Below are positions 8,636-17,706 of a stretch of DNA of 20,274 bases, piece by piece. The notes beneath the pieces are model-generated. The model searched no databases, was not told the DNA's origin, and was given only the letters and a program-made list of their open reading frames with translations. The stretch comes from Chloroflexi bacterium TSY (GTDB lineage: Bacteria > Chloroflexota > Anaerolineae > Caldilineales > Caldilineaceae): NCBI GenBank assembly GCA_019217005.1, contig JAHBNG010000184.1:1-20274 (forward strand), given 5' to 3'. The stretch's first letter is position 1; every line of letters begins with the position of its first letter. The position numbers were made by a program, and so were the translations under genes.

Positions 8636-10233
8636 AAAGTAGTGATACCCAAATGATGAATGATGTTCATTCTATAGAGGAGATTGCACAACACGGCAGC
8701 ATCAATGCAGAGGAGATTGAATCAGTTCTGCGTCAACATCCAGCCGTACAAGAGGTACTGGTTCAGAGGCGGAAGAAAAGAGACAATGACACATGGGTTG
8801 CGTATGTGGTGCGCAATCCGCACGACCAAAGTGGACGTGATCCCTCTTTAACAGATCAATTACACAATGAAAAGGTTACACGATGGCAAGTACTTTTTGA
8901 TCACACATACAAACGCTCGGCTGATTCTGAGAATTCTGCATTCGATACAGCGAGTTGGCAAAGCAGCTACACGAACCAACTCATTTCAGAAGACGAGATG
9001 CACGAAGCGGTAGATGATCCCATTGAACATATATTGGCTTTACAACCAGAGCGGGTCTTAGAGATCGGCTGTGGCACAGGTCTGTTGCTGTTCCGAATTG
9101 CCCCTCAATGTGCAAGTTATTGGGGCACGGATATCTCACCAGTTGTGCTTGAATCATTGCAACAACGACTGGAGAGGATCGACCCGCCATTGTCAAATGT
9201 CAAGTTATTCCATCGAAGTGCGGATGATTTTGCTGATATGGCACCGAATAGCATCGATATCATTGTGATGAACTCGGTCGTTCAGTATTTTCCCAGCATC
9301 CATTATCTGGTGCAGGTCGTCAAAGATGCTGTGAAACGAGTTAAGTCCGGGGGTGCGATCTTCGTTGGAGATGTGCGTAGTCTGCCGCTGCTCGAAGCGT
9401 TTCATGCTTCTGTTCAATTGCATCATGCATCTGCATCAATGGAGACAGAGACATTGCGACAACGGATACAAATGCAAATTGAACGAGAAAACGAACTGGC
9501 AATTGATCCGGCTTTCTTTCTGGCCTTGAAACAACATCTGCCAGAGATCAGTCATGTGGAGATTCTGCCCAAACGTGGGCGTCATCACAATGAACTGACG
9601 AAATTTCGTTATCAGGTACTTCTCCATATCGGTGGACAAGAAGTAGATTCGCCTTGCTCGGTCACCAAATTGGATTGGAAACAAGAAGAATTAACGCTTC
9701 CTGTTTTACGTCGATTGCTTCAAGAAGCCGAACCAGAGCTACTCTATGTGACAAATGTGCCCAATGCTAGGCTGTCAGTAGAGATTCAATTATCGACTCT
9801 ACTTACCAGCGATGAACCGCCTGCGACGGTCGGTGAGCTACAAAAAGAGTTAGACAAAGCGGCTGAAATCGGCGTGGATCCGTGTGATCTGTGGGCATTA
9901 TCAGATGAATTACCCTATCGAGTAGAGATCCGTTGGGCATATCATGACCAAAATGGCAGCTATGATCTGATATGCCAGCGCACTTCATCAGATACAAAGT
10001 TGTCGCACACAAAACTGTCAAATTCGCATTTCAAGATAAACCGAGCCGAATCGTCTCCTGACACCGAAGATGATTTAGGCTCCTGGCAAGGCTACGCTAG
10101 CAATCCTTTGCAGGATCGATTGAACCGCCGGTTGGGGCAACAGTTACGACAGTTTACCAAAGAGCGACTACCGGACTATATGATACCTTCGGCGTTTGTG
10201 ATGGTCGATGTACTGCCACAAAGGGATCTCTAA
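8632..10233 (+). CDS. Stand-alone SAM methyltransferase cut from an NRPS A-MT-A domain
   Basis: The 533 residues read as the middle of a methylating NRPS module. Residues about 24-60 (INAEEIESVLRQHPAVQEV...WVAYVV) match the A-domain segment that directly follows motif A8. Residues about 82-430 form the methyltransferase, with VTRWQVLFDHTY (82-93), the SAM-binding loop VLEIGCGTG (132-140), NSVVQYFP and GGAIFVGDVR. The last 25 residues hold A-domain motif A9 (LPDYMIPSAF, 513-522) and then stop before A10, so no catalytic Lys is present. In known N-methylating NRPSs the MT is inserted between A8 and A9, exactly the piece kept here. As a separate gene it cannot adenylate; it would have to methylate, probably on nitrogen, an aminoacyl group held on a carrier in trans, most simply the carrier encoded just upstream. 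The ATG overlaps the upstream stop. The sequence is intact. N- versus C-methylation cannot be settled by eye. Confidence 0.85.
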   Translation: MKSSDTQMMNDVHSIEEIAQHGSINAEEIESVLRQHPAVQEVLVQRRKKRDNDTWVAYVVRNPHDQSGRDPSLTDQLHNEKVTRWQVLFDHTYKRSADSENSAFDTASWQSSYTNQLISEDEMHEAVDDPIEHILALQPERVLEIGCGTGLLLFRIAPQCASYWGTDISPVVLESLQQRLERIDPPLSNVKLFHRSADDFADMAPNSIDIIVMNSVVQYFPSIHYLVQVVKDAVKRVKSGGAIFVGDVRSLPLLEAFHASVQLHHASASMETETLRQRIQMQIERENELAIDPAFFLALKQHLPEISHVEILPKRGRHHNELTKFRYQVLLHIGGQEVDSPCSVTKLDWKQEELTLPVLRRLLQEAEPELLYVTNVPNARLSVEIQLSTLLTSDEPPATVGELQKELDKAAEIGVDPCDLWALSDELPYRVEIRWAYHDQNGSYDLICQRTSSDTKLSHTKLSNSHFKINRAESSPDTEDDLGSWQGYASNPLQDRLNRRLGQQLRQFTKERLPDYMIPSAFVMVDVLPQRDL

Positions 10234-10238
10234 TCATT

Positions 10239-10264
10239 TACTTCACAATGGGAATTTTCCATGA
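10239..10264 (+). repeat. Leader direct repeat, copy 2 (start of MFS gene, just past methyltransferase gene)
   Basis: The pattern is TACTT, CACAA, T, GGGAATT, T, TC, C, ATGA. It includes the MFS start codon at 10261 and a GGGA ribosome-site candidate at the same spacing as in copy 1. The two copies bracket the whole methyltransferase gene. Confidence 0.65.
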
Positions 10265-11013
10265 GCCAAACAGCGAATCTCGCAACAGATCAAACCACTC
10301 TGGGACAACCTAATTCAGAGAGACAACAGCCGGAGCCGCAACGCCCTGTCAAACTGCTAAACTGGAATTTTGTGCTGTTATGGCAGGGTCAAGTTGTCAG
10401 CGGTCTAGGTGCTCAGTTTTATGCAATTGCGATGGTCTTGTGGATCAAACAGGCGACATCCTCAGCCAGCTTATTGGGGCTGATCAATACATTGACGGGT
10501 TTTACTGCTGTGCTGTTGGGGGTGTTTGCTGGTACGTTGGCCGACCGCTACGCTCGTCGTAAGATTATCATTGTGAGCGATCTGGTTCGAGGTATACTCA
10601 TGCTGGTCCTTTCTGGTTTATTTTTCATGATGCCCCAATCGACTAGCGTGATCGTTCTGTGGATGATGGTCACAGCTGTTTCTATGTCGGCCGCTAGCTC
10701 GTTCTTTCGGCCTGCAATCGCGGCTGCGATGCCGGAACTGGTGCCAGAGGATCAGCTAACAAGAGCAAATTCGCTCACGAGTTCCTCATCGCAAATTACG
10801 CGCTTTCTCGGTCAAGCCCTAGGTGGGTTGCTCTTTCGTCTGCTCGGTGCGCCTCTCATTACATTGGTAAATGGCGTAACCTACATTTTTTCAGCAATCA
10901 GCGAAATGTTTATCAAAATCCCCCAGAACATTCCGGAAAAAAGCGGTGATTGGCGAAAGGAGCTTGATGTTTTCAAACAAGATCTGCTTGAGGGATTTCA
11001 CTATACTCAGTAG
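10261..11013 (+). pseudogene. MFS efflux transporter, N-terminal half (interrupted by an inverted-repeat element)
   Basis: This is a major facilitator exporter of the drug/siderophore efflux type. After a polar N-terminal tail of about 35 residues come membrane segments (WQGQVVSGLGAQFYAIAMVLW, then LLGLINTLTGFTAVLLGVF) and the family signature GTLADRYARRK between the second and third helices. More helices follow up to residue about 215, then a cytoplasmic loop (KSGDWRKELDVFKQDLLEGFHY). The frame stops at TAG 11011-11013, which lies inside the inserted element. Removing exactly 220 bases (for example 11005-11224) rejoins this half to the next in frame and gives a 447-residue transporter of normal length. 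Its place between the biosynthetic genes suggests export of the peptide. With the insertion, only the first six or so helices would be made, so the protein is probably inactive. Confidence 0.88.
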
Positions 11014-11224
11014 ATCCAAATTTGGCGTTTTTGGCTATTTTCAGTCGAGATTGCAGGGATTTTGGAGTCATTTATTCAGATTTCGGTTACAGAAAACAAC
11101 CTATTTCATATCTGAAAATCGCCCAAATCTAACGCAAAAACTAGATATCGACCGGCAAATTTGTATTTATGTCAACTGTTTAGCCAGAATTCTCTCTCAA
11201 AACCTGAAATTTGGATCTACTGAG
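11006..11224. mobile_element. MITE-like inverted-repeat element inserted in the MFS gene
   Basis: The ends are perfect 18-bp inverted repeats: CTCAGTAGATCCAAATTT at 11006-11023 and its complement at 11207-11224. The interior is AT-rich and holds no gene of its own. The flanks show a possible 3-bp target duplication, ACT at 11005-11007 and ACT at 11225-11227, which would put the element at 11008-11224. Element plus duplication equals 220 bases, and deleting that length restores the transporter frame. It is too short to encode a transposase and would need one in trans. I cannot name the parent insertion sequence. Confidence 0.8.
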
Positions 11225-11824
11225 ACTTGGAACAATGCTGGGTTAAAGGTCATCGTTTTGACCACCGCCTATCTGGGCTTCTTTACATCACCGGTTCTTC
11301 TCTTGCTACCTTTCTACATTGAGGACTTTCTGGGCGTTGCGATTGACTGGTATGGTTATTTTCTATCAGCTTTTGGGATCGGTGTCCTTGCCGGCTCGTT
11401 GGGTGCCGGTTTGGTCAACCTGAGTGGTCAAGTTCGTGTCACAACTTTGATCTTTTTGATCTTCTTAAACTCTGTGATCATTGGGGCATTTGGCATCACG
11501 AACAATATCTATGTCGCCATGGGGCTTGCCTTCCTTGTGGGTGGGGCCATCGGATTCAATAGCGTCCACATGAATGCCATTTTACAAATGACCATCCCAA
11601 GCGAGATTCGTGGACGCGCCTTTGGATTCATGTCCACAGTGTCGGGCAGTACCGCCCCTCTTGGTATGGCGCTGGGTGGCTTTGTTTTTGATTTCACTGG
11701 TCAGAATATCCCGCTGATCTACATCAGTTGTGGCGCAGCTCAACTCCTGGCTGCTATCTTCATTTCCGGGAATCGAGATTTTCGGGAGTTTGTGGCGTAT
11801 GAGCCAGCGGAAGATGGTGGATAG
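11225..11824 (+). pseudogene. MFS efflux transporter, C-terminal half
   Basis: This continues the exporter after the inserted element, starting TWNNAGLKVIVLTTAYLG. Hydrophobic helices follow (FFTSPVLLLLPFYIEDFL, YGYFLSAFGIGVLAGSLGAG, VTTLIFLIFLNSVIIGAF, YVAMGLAFLVGGAIGFN). The conserved loop IPSEIRGRAFGF, typical before a late helix of this family, comes next, then two last helices and a charged tail ending EDGG. An ATG-started reading from 10946 runs through the element in this frame, but its first 90 or so residues are translated element and belong to no transporter. No ribosome site at the junction suggests separate expression. Confidence 0.85.
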
Positions 11825-12029
11825 CGGATGGCGTATTGTTGGGCGGGGCGATGTTTTGTCCCTCTGGTTTCTAGAGAAGATCACCTGAGCTTGGCATTTC
11901 CCGCCCTGCAAAGACGGGCTACAGTTAATCGCTTATGGCTTCGGTAACGCTGTATTAGTACATTTGTCAGCCGGAAATTTTATTTCAAGGCGGCTGTTCA
12001 CGAAACGATATTGAGAGAATAGGTATAGG

Positions 12030-14640
12030 ATGACGATGATGGGTTTACAAGACGATTTCGTCGCAAAGATTAATCAAACGTATGTTGAGTACCCTCGTGC
12101 TGTGTGTATCCATGAGCTTTTTGAGCAACAGGTAGAGCTGACACTGGAGGCTATTGCGGTTGTTTGCCAAGACGAGACGATAACATACGGTGAATTGAAT
12201 CACCGCGCCAACCAACTCTCCTACCATCTACAGGAGCTGGGGGTAGGTCCCGAGCAGTTTGTTGGCATTTGCGTTGAGCGCTCGATTGAGATGGTCGTCG
12301 GCTTGCTTGGCATTCTCAAAGCTGGAGGAGCCTACCTGCCGCTGGATCCGGATTTCCCGAAAGATCGGTTGGCCTTTATGATTGAGGATACGCAAGCTTC
12401 GGTTCTCGTAACGCAACAGTCGCTGGTGGCTGAATTGCCGCCCCATTCGGCAACTCTTGTCTGTTTGGATACGCACCAAGACGAGATTGCTGCTGCCGTC
12501 GCGTCAACTGATTCGAGGAAGGTGATGAGCAGCAACTTGGCCTATGTGATCTACACGTCCGGCTCAACTGGCAAACCAAAAGGCGTCCAGATTCCCCACT
12601 ATGCCCTGACGAACTTTCTCTGCACCATGCAAGAGCAACCGGGGCTGAGCGAACGAGATATTCTGCTGGCGATCACGACGCTCTCCTTCGACATTGCTGA
12701 GTTGGAACTGTATCTCCCTCTCATCACTGGCGGGCGTGTGGTGATTGCACCGAAACAGGTGACTGCCGATGGTCGGGCGTTGGCAGCCGCAATCGAGGAT
12801 GTCGGTGCAACCGTGATGCAGGCAACGCCAGCTACCTGGCGCATGCTGCTTCATGCGGGTTGGGAAGGTTCCCAGAATCTCAAGGTACTTTGCGGGGGCG
12901 AAGCATTGTCCCTGGATCTAGCAGAGCAACTACTGGCCCGCAGTGGCGAACTCTGGAATATGTTTGGACCGACCGAGACAACAGTCTGGTCTACGGTCAA
13001 GCAAATCTCTGCGGACGACGAAAAAATTCTCGTGGGGCGTCCCATCGCCAATACCGAGGTCTATGTATTGGATGACTATCTGCAGTTGGTGCCAATCGGG
13101 ATGGAGGGTGAACTTGTGATTGGGGGAGACGGTTTGGCCGTGGGGTATCTGAATCGTCCCGATCTGACTGCCGAGCGCTTCATCCCGCACCCTTTCAGCG
13201 AGCGACCCGGCGCACGTCTTTACAGAACTGGCGATCTAGCACGTTTTCAACCGGAGGGGAGTCTGGAGCATCTCGGTCGCATGGATCATCAGGTGAAGAT
13301 TCGGGGTTATCGTATTGAGTTGGGTGAAATCGAAACGAATCTGAATCGGCACCCCGCCGTTCACCAAGCGGTGGTCGTGGCACGGGAAGATACCCCAGGC
13401 AATCAACAGTTGGTTGCTTATGTGGTTCCAGAAAGCGCTCAGAAGCCGACCATCGGTGACCTACGTCGTTTCTTAAATACCAGCCTGCCGGACTACATGT
13501 TGCCCTCTGCTCGTGTGTTGCTAGACGCCCTGCCTCTGACGCCCAACGCGAAGGTCGATCGGCGTGCGCTGCCCGCTCCTGATCTGTCTCGCCCTGAACT
13601 CAGCGAAGCGTTTGTGGCACCACGCACCTTACTAGAGGGACAAGTAGCCGCTATCTGGGCACAAGTTCTTGGCATGGAAGACGGAGCCACTTCTGAGGCG
13701 GGAGCAATTGGCATTCACGATAACTTCTTCGAACTTGGGGGGCACTCGCTGTCCGCCACGCAGGTGATTTCACGACTGCTCCAGGAGTTTTCGGTTGAAC
13801 TCACATTGCCCAGCTTGTTTAAGGTGCCCACAATTGCGGGTCTGGCGCAATTGATTGAGCAGGCGCAACAGGCCGGACAGGACGCAACGTCATTGCGGAT
13901 CCTGCCTGTGGAACGGACGGACAATGTGCCGATCTCCTGTACCCAGGAGAGTCTTTGGCTGCTGGATCAATTGGGGTTAAGTGGTCATTCCTACAACATG
14001 CAGCAAGTGATGCGCCTACAGGGAACGCTCAACGTACCAGCGCTGACCCAAGCCTTGACGGAGATCGTCCGGCGCCATGAGAGTTTGCGGACAACGTTTG
14101 TGACTATTGATGGGCAACCAGTGCAGATCATTGGAGATGATTTGCACTTCCCGCTGCCTCTAGAAAATCTGTCTGGTCTTGACCACAACGAGCAGGAGGC
14201 GAAGATTCATGTGCTGGCAAGGAACGAGGTAGAGCAGACCTTCGACCTGGCACAAGGGCCTCTGTTGCGCGGCTTGCTCTTGCGTCTTGCTGATAGTGAA
14301 CACGTCTTGATCTTGACGATGCACCATATCATTTCGGATGAGTGGTCTCTTTGGGTCTTCTGGCACGAGTTGACTGCACTCTACGAAGCCTTTGTCATTG
14401 AACAACCGTCACCTTTAGCTGAATTGACCATTCAGTATGCAGACTACGCCTATTTTCAGCGGCAGTGGATTCAGGGGGCGTTCTTCGATGAACAACTGAC
14501 CTACTGGAAAGAGCAACTGGCAGATTTACCCATATTGGAGATGCCGACAGATCGTCCGCGACCACCCAAAGCAACCATCCACGGTGCCCGATATCCACTC
14601 ACTTTGTCGTCTGAGCTGACGCAATCACTCCAAGCGCTAA
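12030..14640 (+). pseudogene. NRPS A(Gly)-PCP-C: first module and first part of a C domain, cut by an insertion sequence
   Basis: This is the N-terminal part of a third synthetase. It starts directly with an A domain and no C domain, as starter modules do. ATG 12030 has AGG at 12021-12023; ATGs at 12036 and 12039 are alternatives. The A domain (about 12100-13570) is complete: YTSGSTGKPKG, NMFGPTETTVWS, YRTGDLARF, KIRGYRIELGEIE, NAKVDRRALP. Aligned by eye to GrsA, the code is D I L Q L G M V W, one or two residues from the published glycine code. A PCP follows (Ser in ELGGHSLSATQ, about 13745), then a C domain with HHIISDE (14322-14342), where the usual final Gly of HHxxxDG is Glu. The reading frame runs into the insertion element after LTQSLQAL and stops at 14663. 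The gene would have continued through 19824. Confidence 0.9.
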
Positions 14641-15935
14641 GGCTAAACCAAAAAAATAAATAATTATACGCGAACGAGAGAATGGAGAGGGGGAATAAGG
14701 ACAAACCATTTTTCTAAACCAGGTAAACGTTGGAAGCGTTGTTCCAAACGGTCCATCTCTTTCTGAGTGAGTTTGACGCCGGTCTCATAAAGAGTGGAAT
14801 TCAGGTGAACGAAGGGTTGTAGTTGGTTAAAGCGAAAAGAACGGGCAAAATTGAGAACGGTCTCAAGAGAATCGAGAAGAACCGTTCCAGTGTTTTCAAG
14901 ATGGCCCCAAACCCGTTCGATGGGGTTGTATTTACTGTGATAAGGAGGGTAGCAGGCGAGCTGAATAGAGAGACGATAGTGCTCAACAAACTGAGTGAGA
15001 CGATACATAAACTGAGTCCGACGGGTATGATTTTCGGGACCATTGTCCTGATTGATCACGAGGGTCTTGACGTGAGGAAAGTGTTCACGTACGCTTTCCC
15101 AAAATCAATCAGGCAGTCGACAATACAGTCACTCGTCACTTTCGACTGAGTCAAGTAAAGAAAGAGTTCCTTGGTTGAAGGGAGGTAAATGCCAAAGGAG
15201 TGACTTTCTCGGTCTTCTTATCTTGAAAGTCATGATCGAGCGCTTTGACAACCACTCGACTTATCCCTTCTCTCGAGAAACGGTCAAGTAAAATCGTCGC
15301 TTTGGCATCCCAAGAGGGTGCAGAACCGTCTCGTCTGCATCCGCTTCTTGATTGATCTGATGAATTCTATCAAAGATCGCATCGGTCTCTGGGATCTTTT
15401 CACTGGTTGACTTTTTTTGACCCGGTTTGAGCCATAGCCTAACTCATTGAGCTTCAAGCGGATGGCCTCTTCGCCAGGCAATTCCTCATCTGTGTATCCT
15501 TTCTGCTCGATGAGCTGGGTACGCATTTCGGCGGCGGTTAGTCGAGTGTACAATTGGGGGGTCGAAAGGTGGGATCGGTCTGGCTGAATTGATCGGCGAT
15601 TTCAACCATATCGGCCAGTAAAGTGGGGATATGGTCTTCGGCTTTTGCGACCACGTCGGTGGCTTTGGTCGACATAACAGAAGCCGCCTTCTAGTTCTTC
15701 CAGGGCTTTGGCTATCGTCGCCCGATTCCAGCCCAACTCTCGTTCTGCTTTCGTCGGACTCCCTTCGCATATCGTTTTGACCGTTTGGGCCATGAAGTGC
15801 CTTCTTTCGTATCCACTTAACATGGCCTTCGTCTCTTTCAAGACTTCAACCATTTCTGGCGAGATTGTCATTTTTGCTCCTTTTGGAGAGCTAGTTTAAC
15901 ACCTTCTCGCGTATATTTTATTTTTTGGATTGGCC
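14641..15935 (-). mobile_element. ISAzo13-family insertion sequence, degenerate, inside an NRPS C domain
   Basis: The element is about 1,295 bp with related ends. The left end begins GGCTAAACCAAAAAAATAAA and continues to TATACGCGA (14641-14673). The right end, read inward, begins GGCCAATCCAAAAAATAAAA and continues to TATACGCGA (15907-15935). It carries one transposase gene on the minus strand. The flanks TAA (14638-14640) and TTA (15936-15938) look like a 3-bp target duplication with one change. Removing element plus 3 bases (1,298) rejoins the C domain in frame as LTQSLQAL-SQREGVTLFMTLL, a normal C-domain sequence. Confidence 0.85.
14664..15871 (-). pseudogene. ISAzo13-family transposase, broken by about six frameshifts
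   Basis: Pieces of one DDE transposase of about 400 residues lie in order on the minus strand. They are the N-terminus from ATG 15871 (with an AAAGGAG ribosome site before it) through ELGWNRATIAKALEELEGG; then IPTLLADMVEIADQFSQTDP; LYTRLTAAEMRTQLIEQKGY; IPETDAIFDRIHQINQEADA; ILLDRFSREGISRVVVKALD; LYLTQSKVTSDCIVDCLIDF; and the C-terminus with VINQDNGPENH and YPPYHSKYNPIERVWGHLEN, which holds the family's catalytic Asp and Glu. Breaks lie near 15645, 15558 (a run of six G on the + strand), 15398, 15312, 15195 and 15100. The last piece ends in the left terminal repeat. The enzyme cannot be made, so the element is immobile unless helped in trans. Confidence 0.85.
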
Positions 15936-17245
15936 TTAGTCAACGGGAAGGTGTTACCCTTTTTATGACGCTGTTGGCCGCTTTTCAGATCCTGTTGCGT
16001 CGCTACAGTGGTCAGGAGGACATCCCAATCGGAACTGTGATTGCCAACCGAACTCGAGTTGAAGTGGAGGCGCTGATAGGCTTCTTCATTAATACACTTG
16101 TTCTGTGTGGGGACCTCTCTGGCGATCCAACTTTTCCTGAGCTTTTAGAGCGTGTCCGTGCCGTCACCTTGGGGGCCTACAGTCACCAAGAGTTGCCATT
16201 CGAGAAGCTGGTCGAAGAACTTCAGCCCGAGCGCGATTTGAGTCGCAATCCACTGTTTCAAGTCATGTTCGTACTCCAAAATGCACCGGATGCAAACCTT
16301 GCCTTGTCGGGTCTAATGCTCGACTCGATAGAAGTGGACCCTGGTGTTGCGCTCTTTGACTTAACGCTCGAACTCATGGAGACGCCAACTGGGTTACGCG
16401 GCTGGTTTGAATATAATTGTGATCTCTTTGATGAAACCACGATGCAACGCATGGCGCAGCACTTTGAGACGCTGTTACAGGCCATCGTTGCCAATCCGGA
16501 TCGTTCGGTTTCAACATTCCCGATATTGCACGATGATGAACGTCGTCAGTTGCTAGTTGAGTGGAACGATAGCCAGATCGACTTTGCGACTGAAAGACAG
16601 TGCTTCCATCAGCTCTTCGAGACACAAGTGGCGCAGACACCCGGCGCAGTAGCTGTGCTGTTTCAAGATCAACAACTGACCTATCACCAACTCAATGAGC
16701 AGGCCAACGGGATAGCCCACCTGCTGGTCCAACAGGGAGTTGGTCCCGAGGTATTGGTCACGCTATATGCGGATCGGAGTCCCGATTTTCTAATAGCGAT
16801 GCTGGCTGTTTTCAAAGCAGGCGGTGCCTATTTGCCGCTTGACACGCGTGCGCCTGTTTCTCGTTTGGCTCAGGTCTTATCCCAAAGTGAGACACCTCTG
16901 GTGCTAACCACAGATGCGTTGGCTCCGATCCTCAACGAGGCGCTGGAAGAGGTATCAACTGCCGATGCTCCCGCTGTACTGCACCTGGAGACGCTCAAGA
17001 ATCAGGCGCATGCAACAGGGAACTTGCTACCCCGTAGCACACCAACCAATCTGGCCTACGTCATCTATACATCTGGTTCAACGGGGCTGCCCAAAGGGGC
17101 AATGGTTGAGCAGCGGGGCATGGTCAATCATCTCTATGCCAAGATTCAGGATCTGGCGTTAACTGCCGAGGATTTGATCGCGCAGAACGCTTCCCAGAGC
17201 TTCGATATCTCAGTTTGGCAATTTTTGGCTGGTCTACTCTCGAAG
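15936..17245 (+). pseudogene. NRPS fragment: second half of the C domain and first half of the second A domain
   Basis: This continues the NRPS after the insertion sequence (SQREGVTLFMTLLAAFQILL). It contains the C-terminal lobe of the C domain (IGFFINTLVL, YSHQELPFEKLVEEL, NPLFQVMFVLQN) to about 16530. The second A domain then runs from about 16600, with LTYHQLNEQANGIAHLL, FKAGGAYLPLD, the ATP-binding YTSGSTGLPKG (about 17070-17100) and FDISVWQFLAG, the A4 region. At about 17235-17245 sequence is lost. The typical 30 or so residues between WQFLAGLL and TLEVVPSLM are missing and the frame changes, so this piece runs to a stop at 17260. The ATG at 15965 is internal to the C domain; no independent start is supported. 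Confidence 0.85.
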
Positions 17246-17706
17246 TTGTGCCATCGCTGATGCGCATGATGTTAGACGAAGTAGCCAATGGCACACAGCT
17301 CGAGTTGGCAAAGTTACGCTGGCTGATTCCCACTGGCGAGGCTTTGCCACCTTCTCTGGCTCGCCAGTGGCTGACCTGCTATCCAAATATTCCGTTGCTC
17401 AATGCCTATGGACCCACTGAGTGTTCAGATGATGTAACACACTACGCCCTCTATGAGCCGCCAGCTGATGATCTGGTCAACATGCCCATCGGTCGTCCTG
17501 TGGCCAACATGCAGATCTATATCCTGGATACGCACATGGAGCCAGTTCCCATCGGCGTGGCGGGTGAGCTCTGCGTGGGCGGTATTGGCGTGGGGCGTGG
17601 CTATCTACACGATCCTGACCGAACCACCGAAGCCTTTGTCCAGAATCCGTTTGTATCAAGTCCAAAGTTGACGGGTGACACCATAGACTCAGGACTCAGG
17701 ACCTAG
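17238..17706 (+). pseudogene. NRPS fragment: middle of the second A domain, between a deletion and a repeat-linked frameshift
   Basis: This is a third reading frame of the same synthetase. It starts inside the A domain at STLEVVPSLMRMMLDEV, then LRWLIPTGEALPP, NAYGPTECSDDVTHYAL (A5) and GELCVGGIGVGRGYL (A6). The readable specificity residues are D I W (from the previous piece) and E I T A D D here; I cannot assign a substrate with confidence. The frame ends at TAG 17704-17706, inside a heptamer repeat (GACTCAG, GACTCAG, GACCTAG). Removing two heptamers (17693-17706) joins this piece in frame to the A7 motif as DTIDSGRLYKTGD, showing how the break arose. Confidence 0.82.
17686..17706. repeat. 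Heptanucleotide tandem repeat GACTCAG x2 plus GACCTAG inside an A domain
   Basis: Three 7-base units lie head to tail at 17686-17692, 17693-17699 and 17700-17706, followed by GAC. The third unit supplies the in-frame TAG. Copy number sets the frame: one copy restores the A domain, while two or three break it. Heptamer repeats are known as STRR sequences in filamentous cyanobacteria. Confidence 0.8.

Noticed and set aside
10946..11224. In-frame upstream extension of the MFS C-terminal half
   Set aside because: It is translated inverted-repeat element; it matches no transporter sequence and contains no own gene.
11842..11925. GC-rich inverted repeats (GGGCGGG and CCCGCCC; CCCGCC...GACGGGC) after the MFS gene
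   Set aside because: The stems are short or imperfect and no T-run follows, so I do not call a terminator.
14823..15149. Plus-strand 108-codon frame inside the insertion sequence
   Set aside because: It is antisense to the clearly recognisable transposase pieces and has no ribosome site or family likeness.
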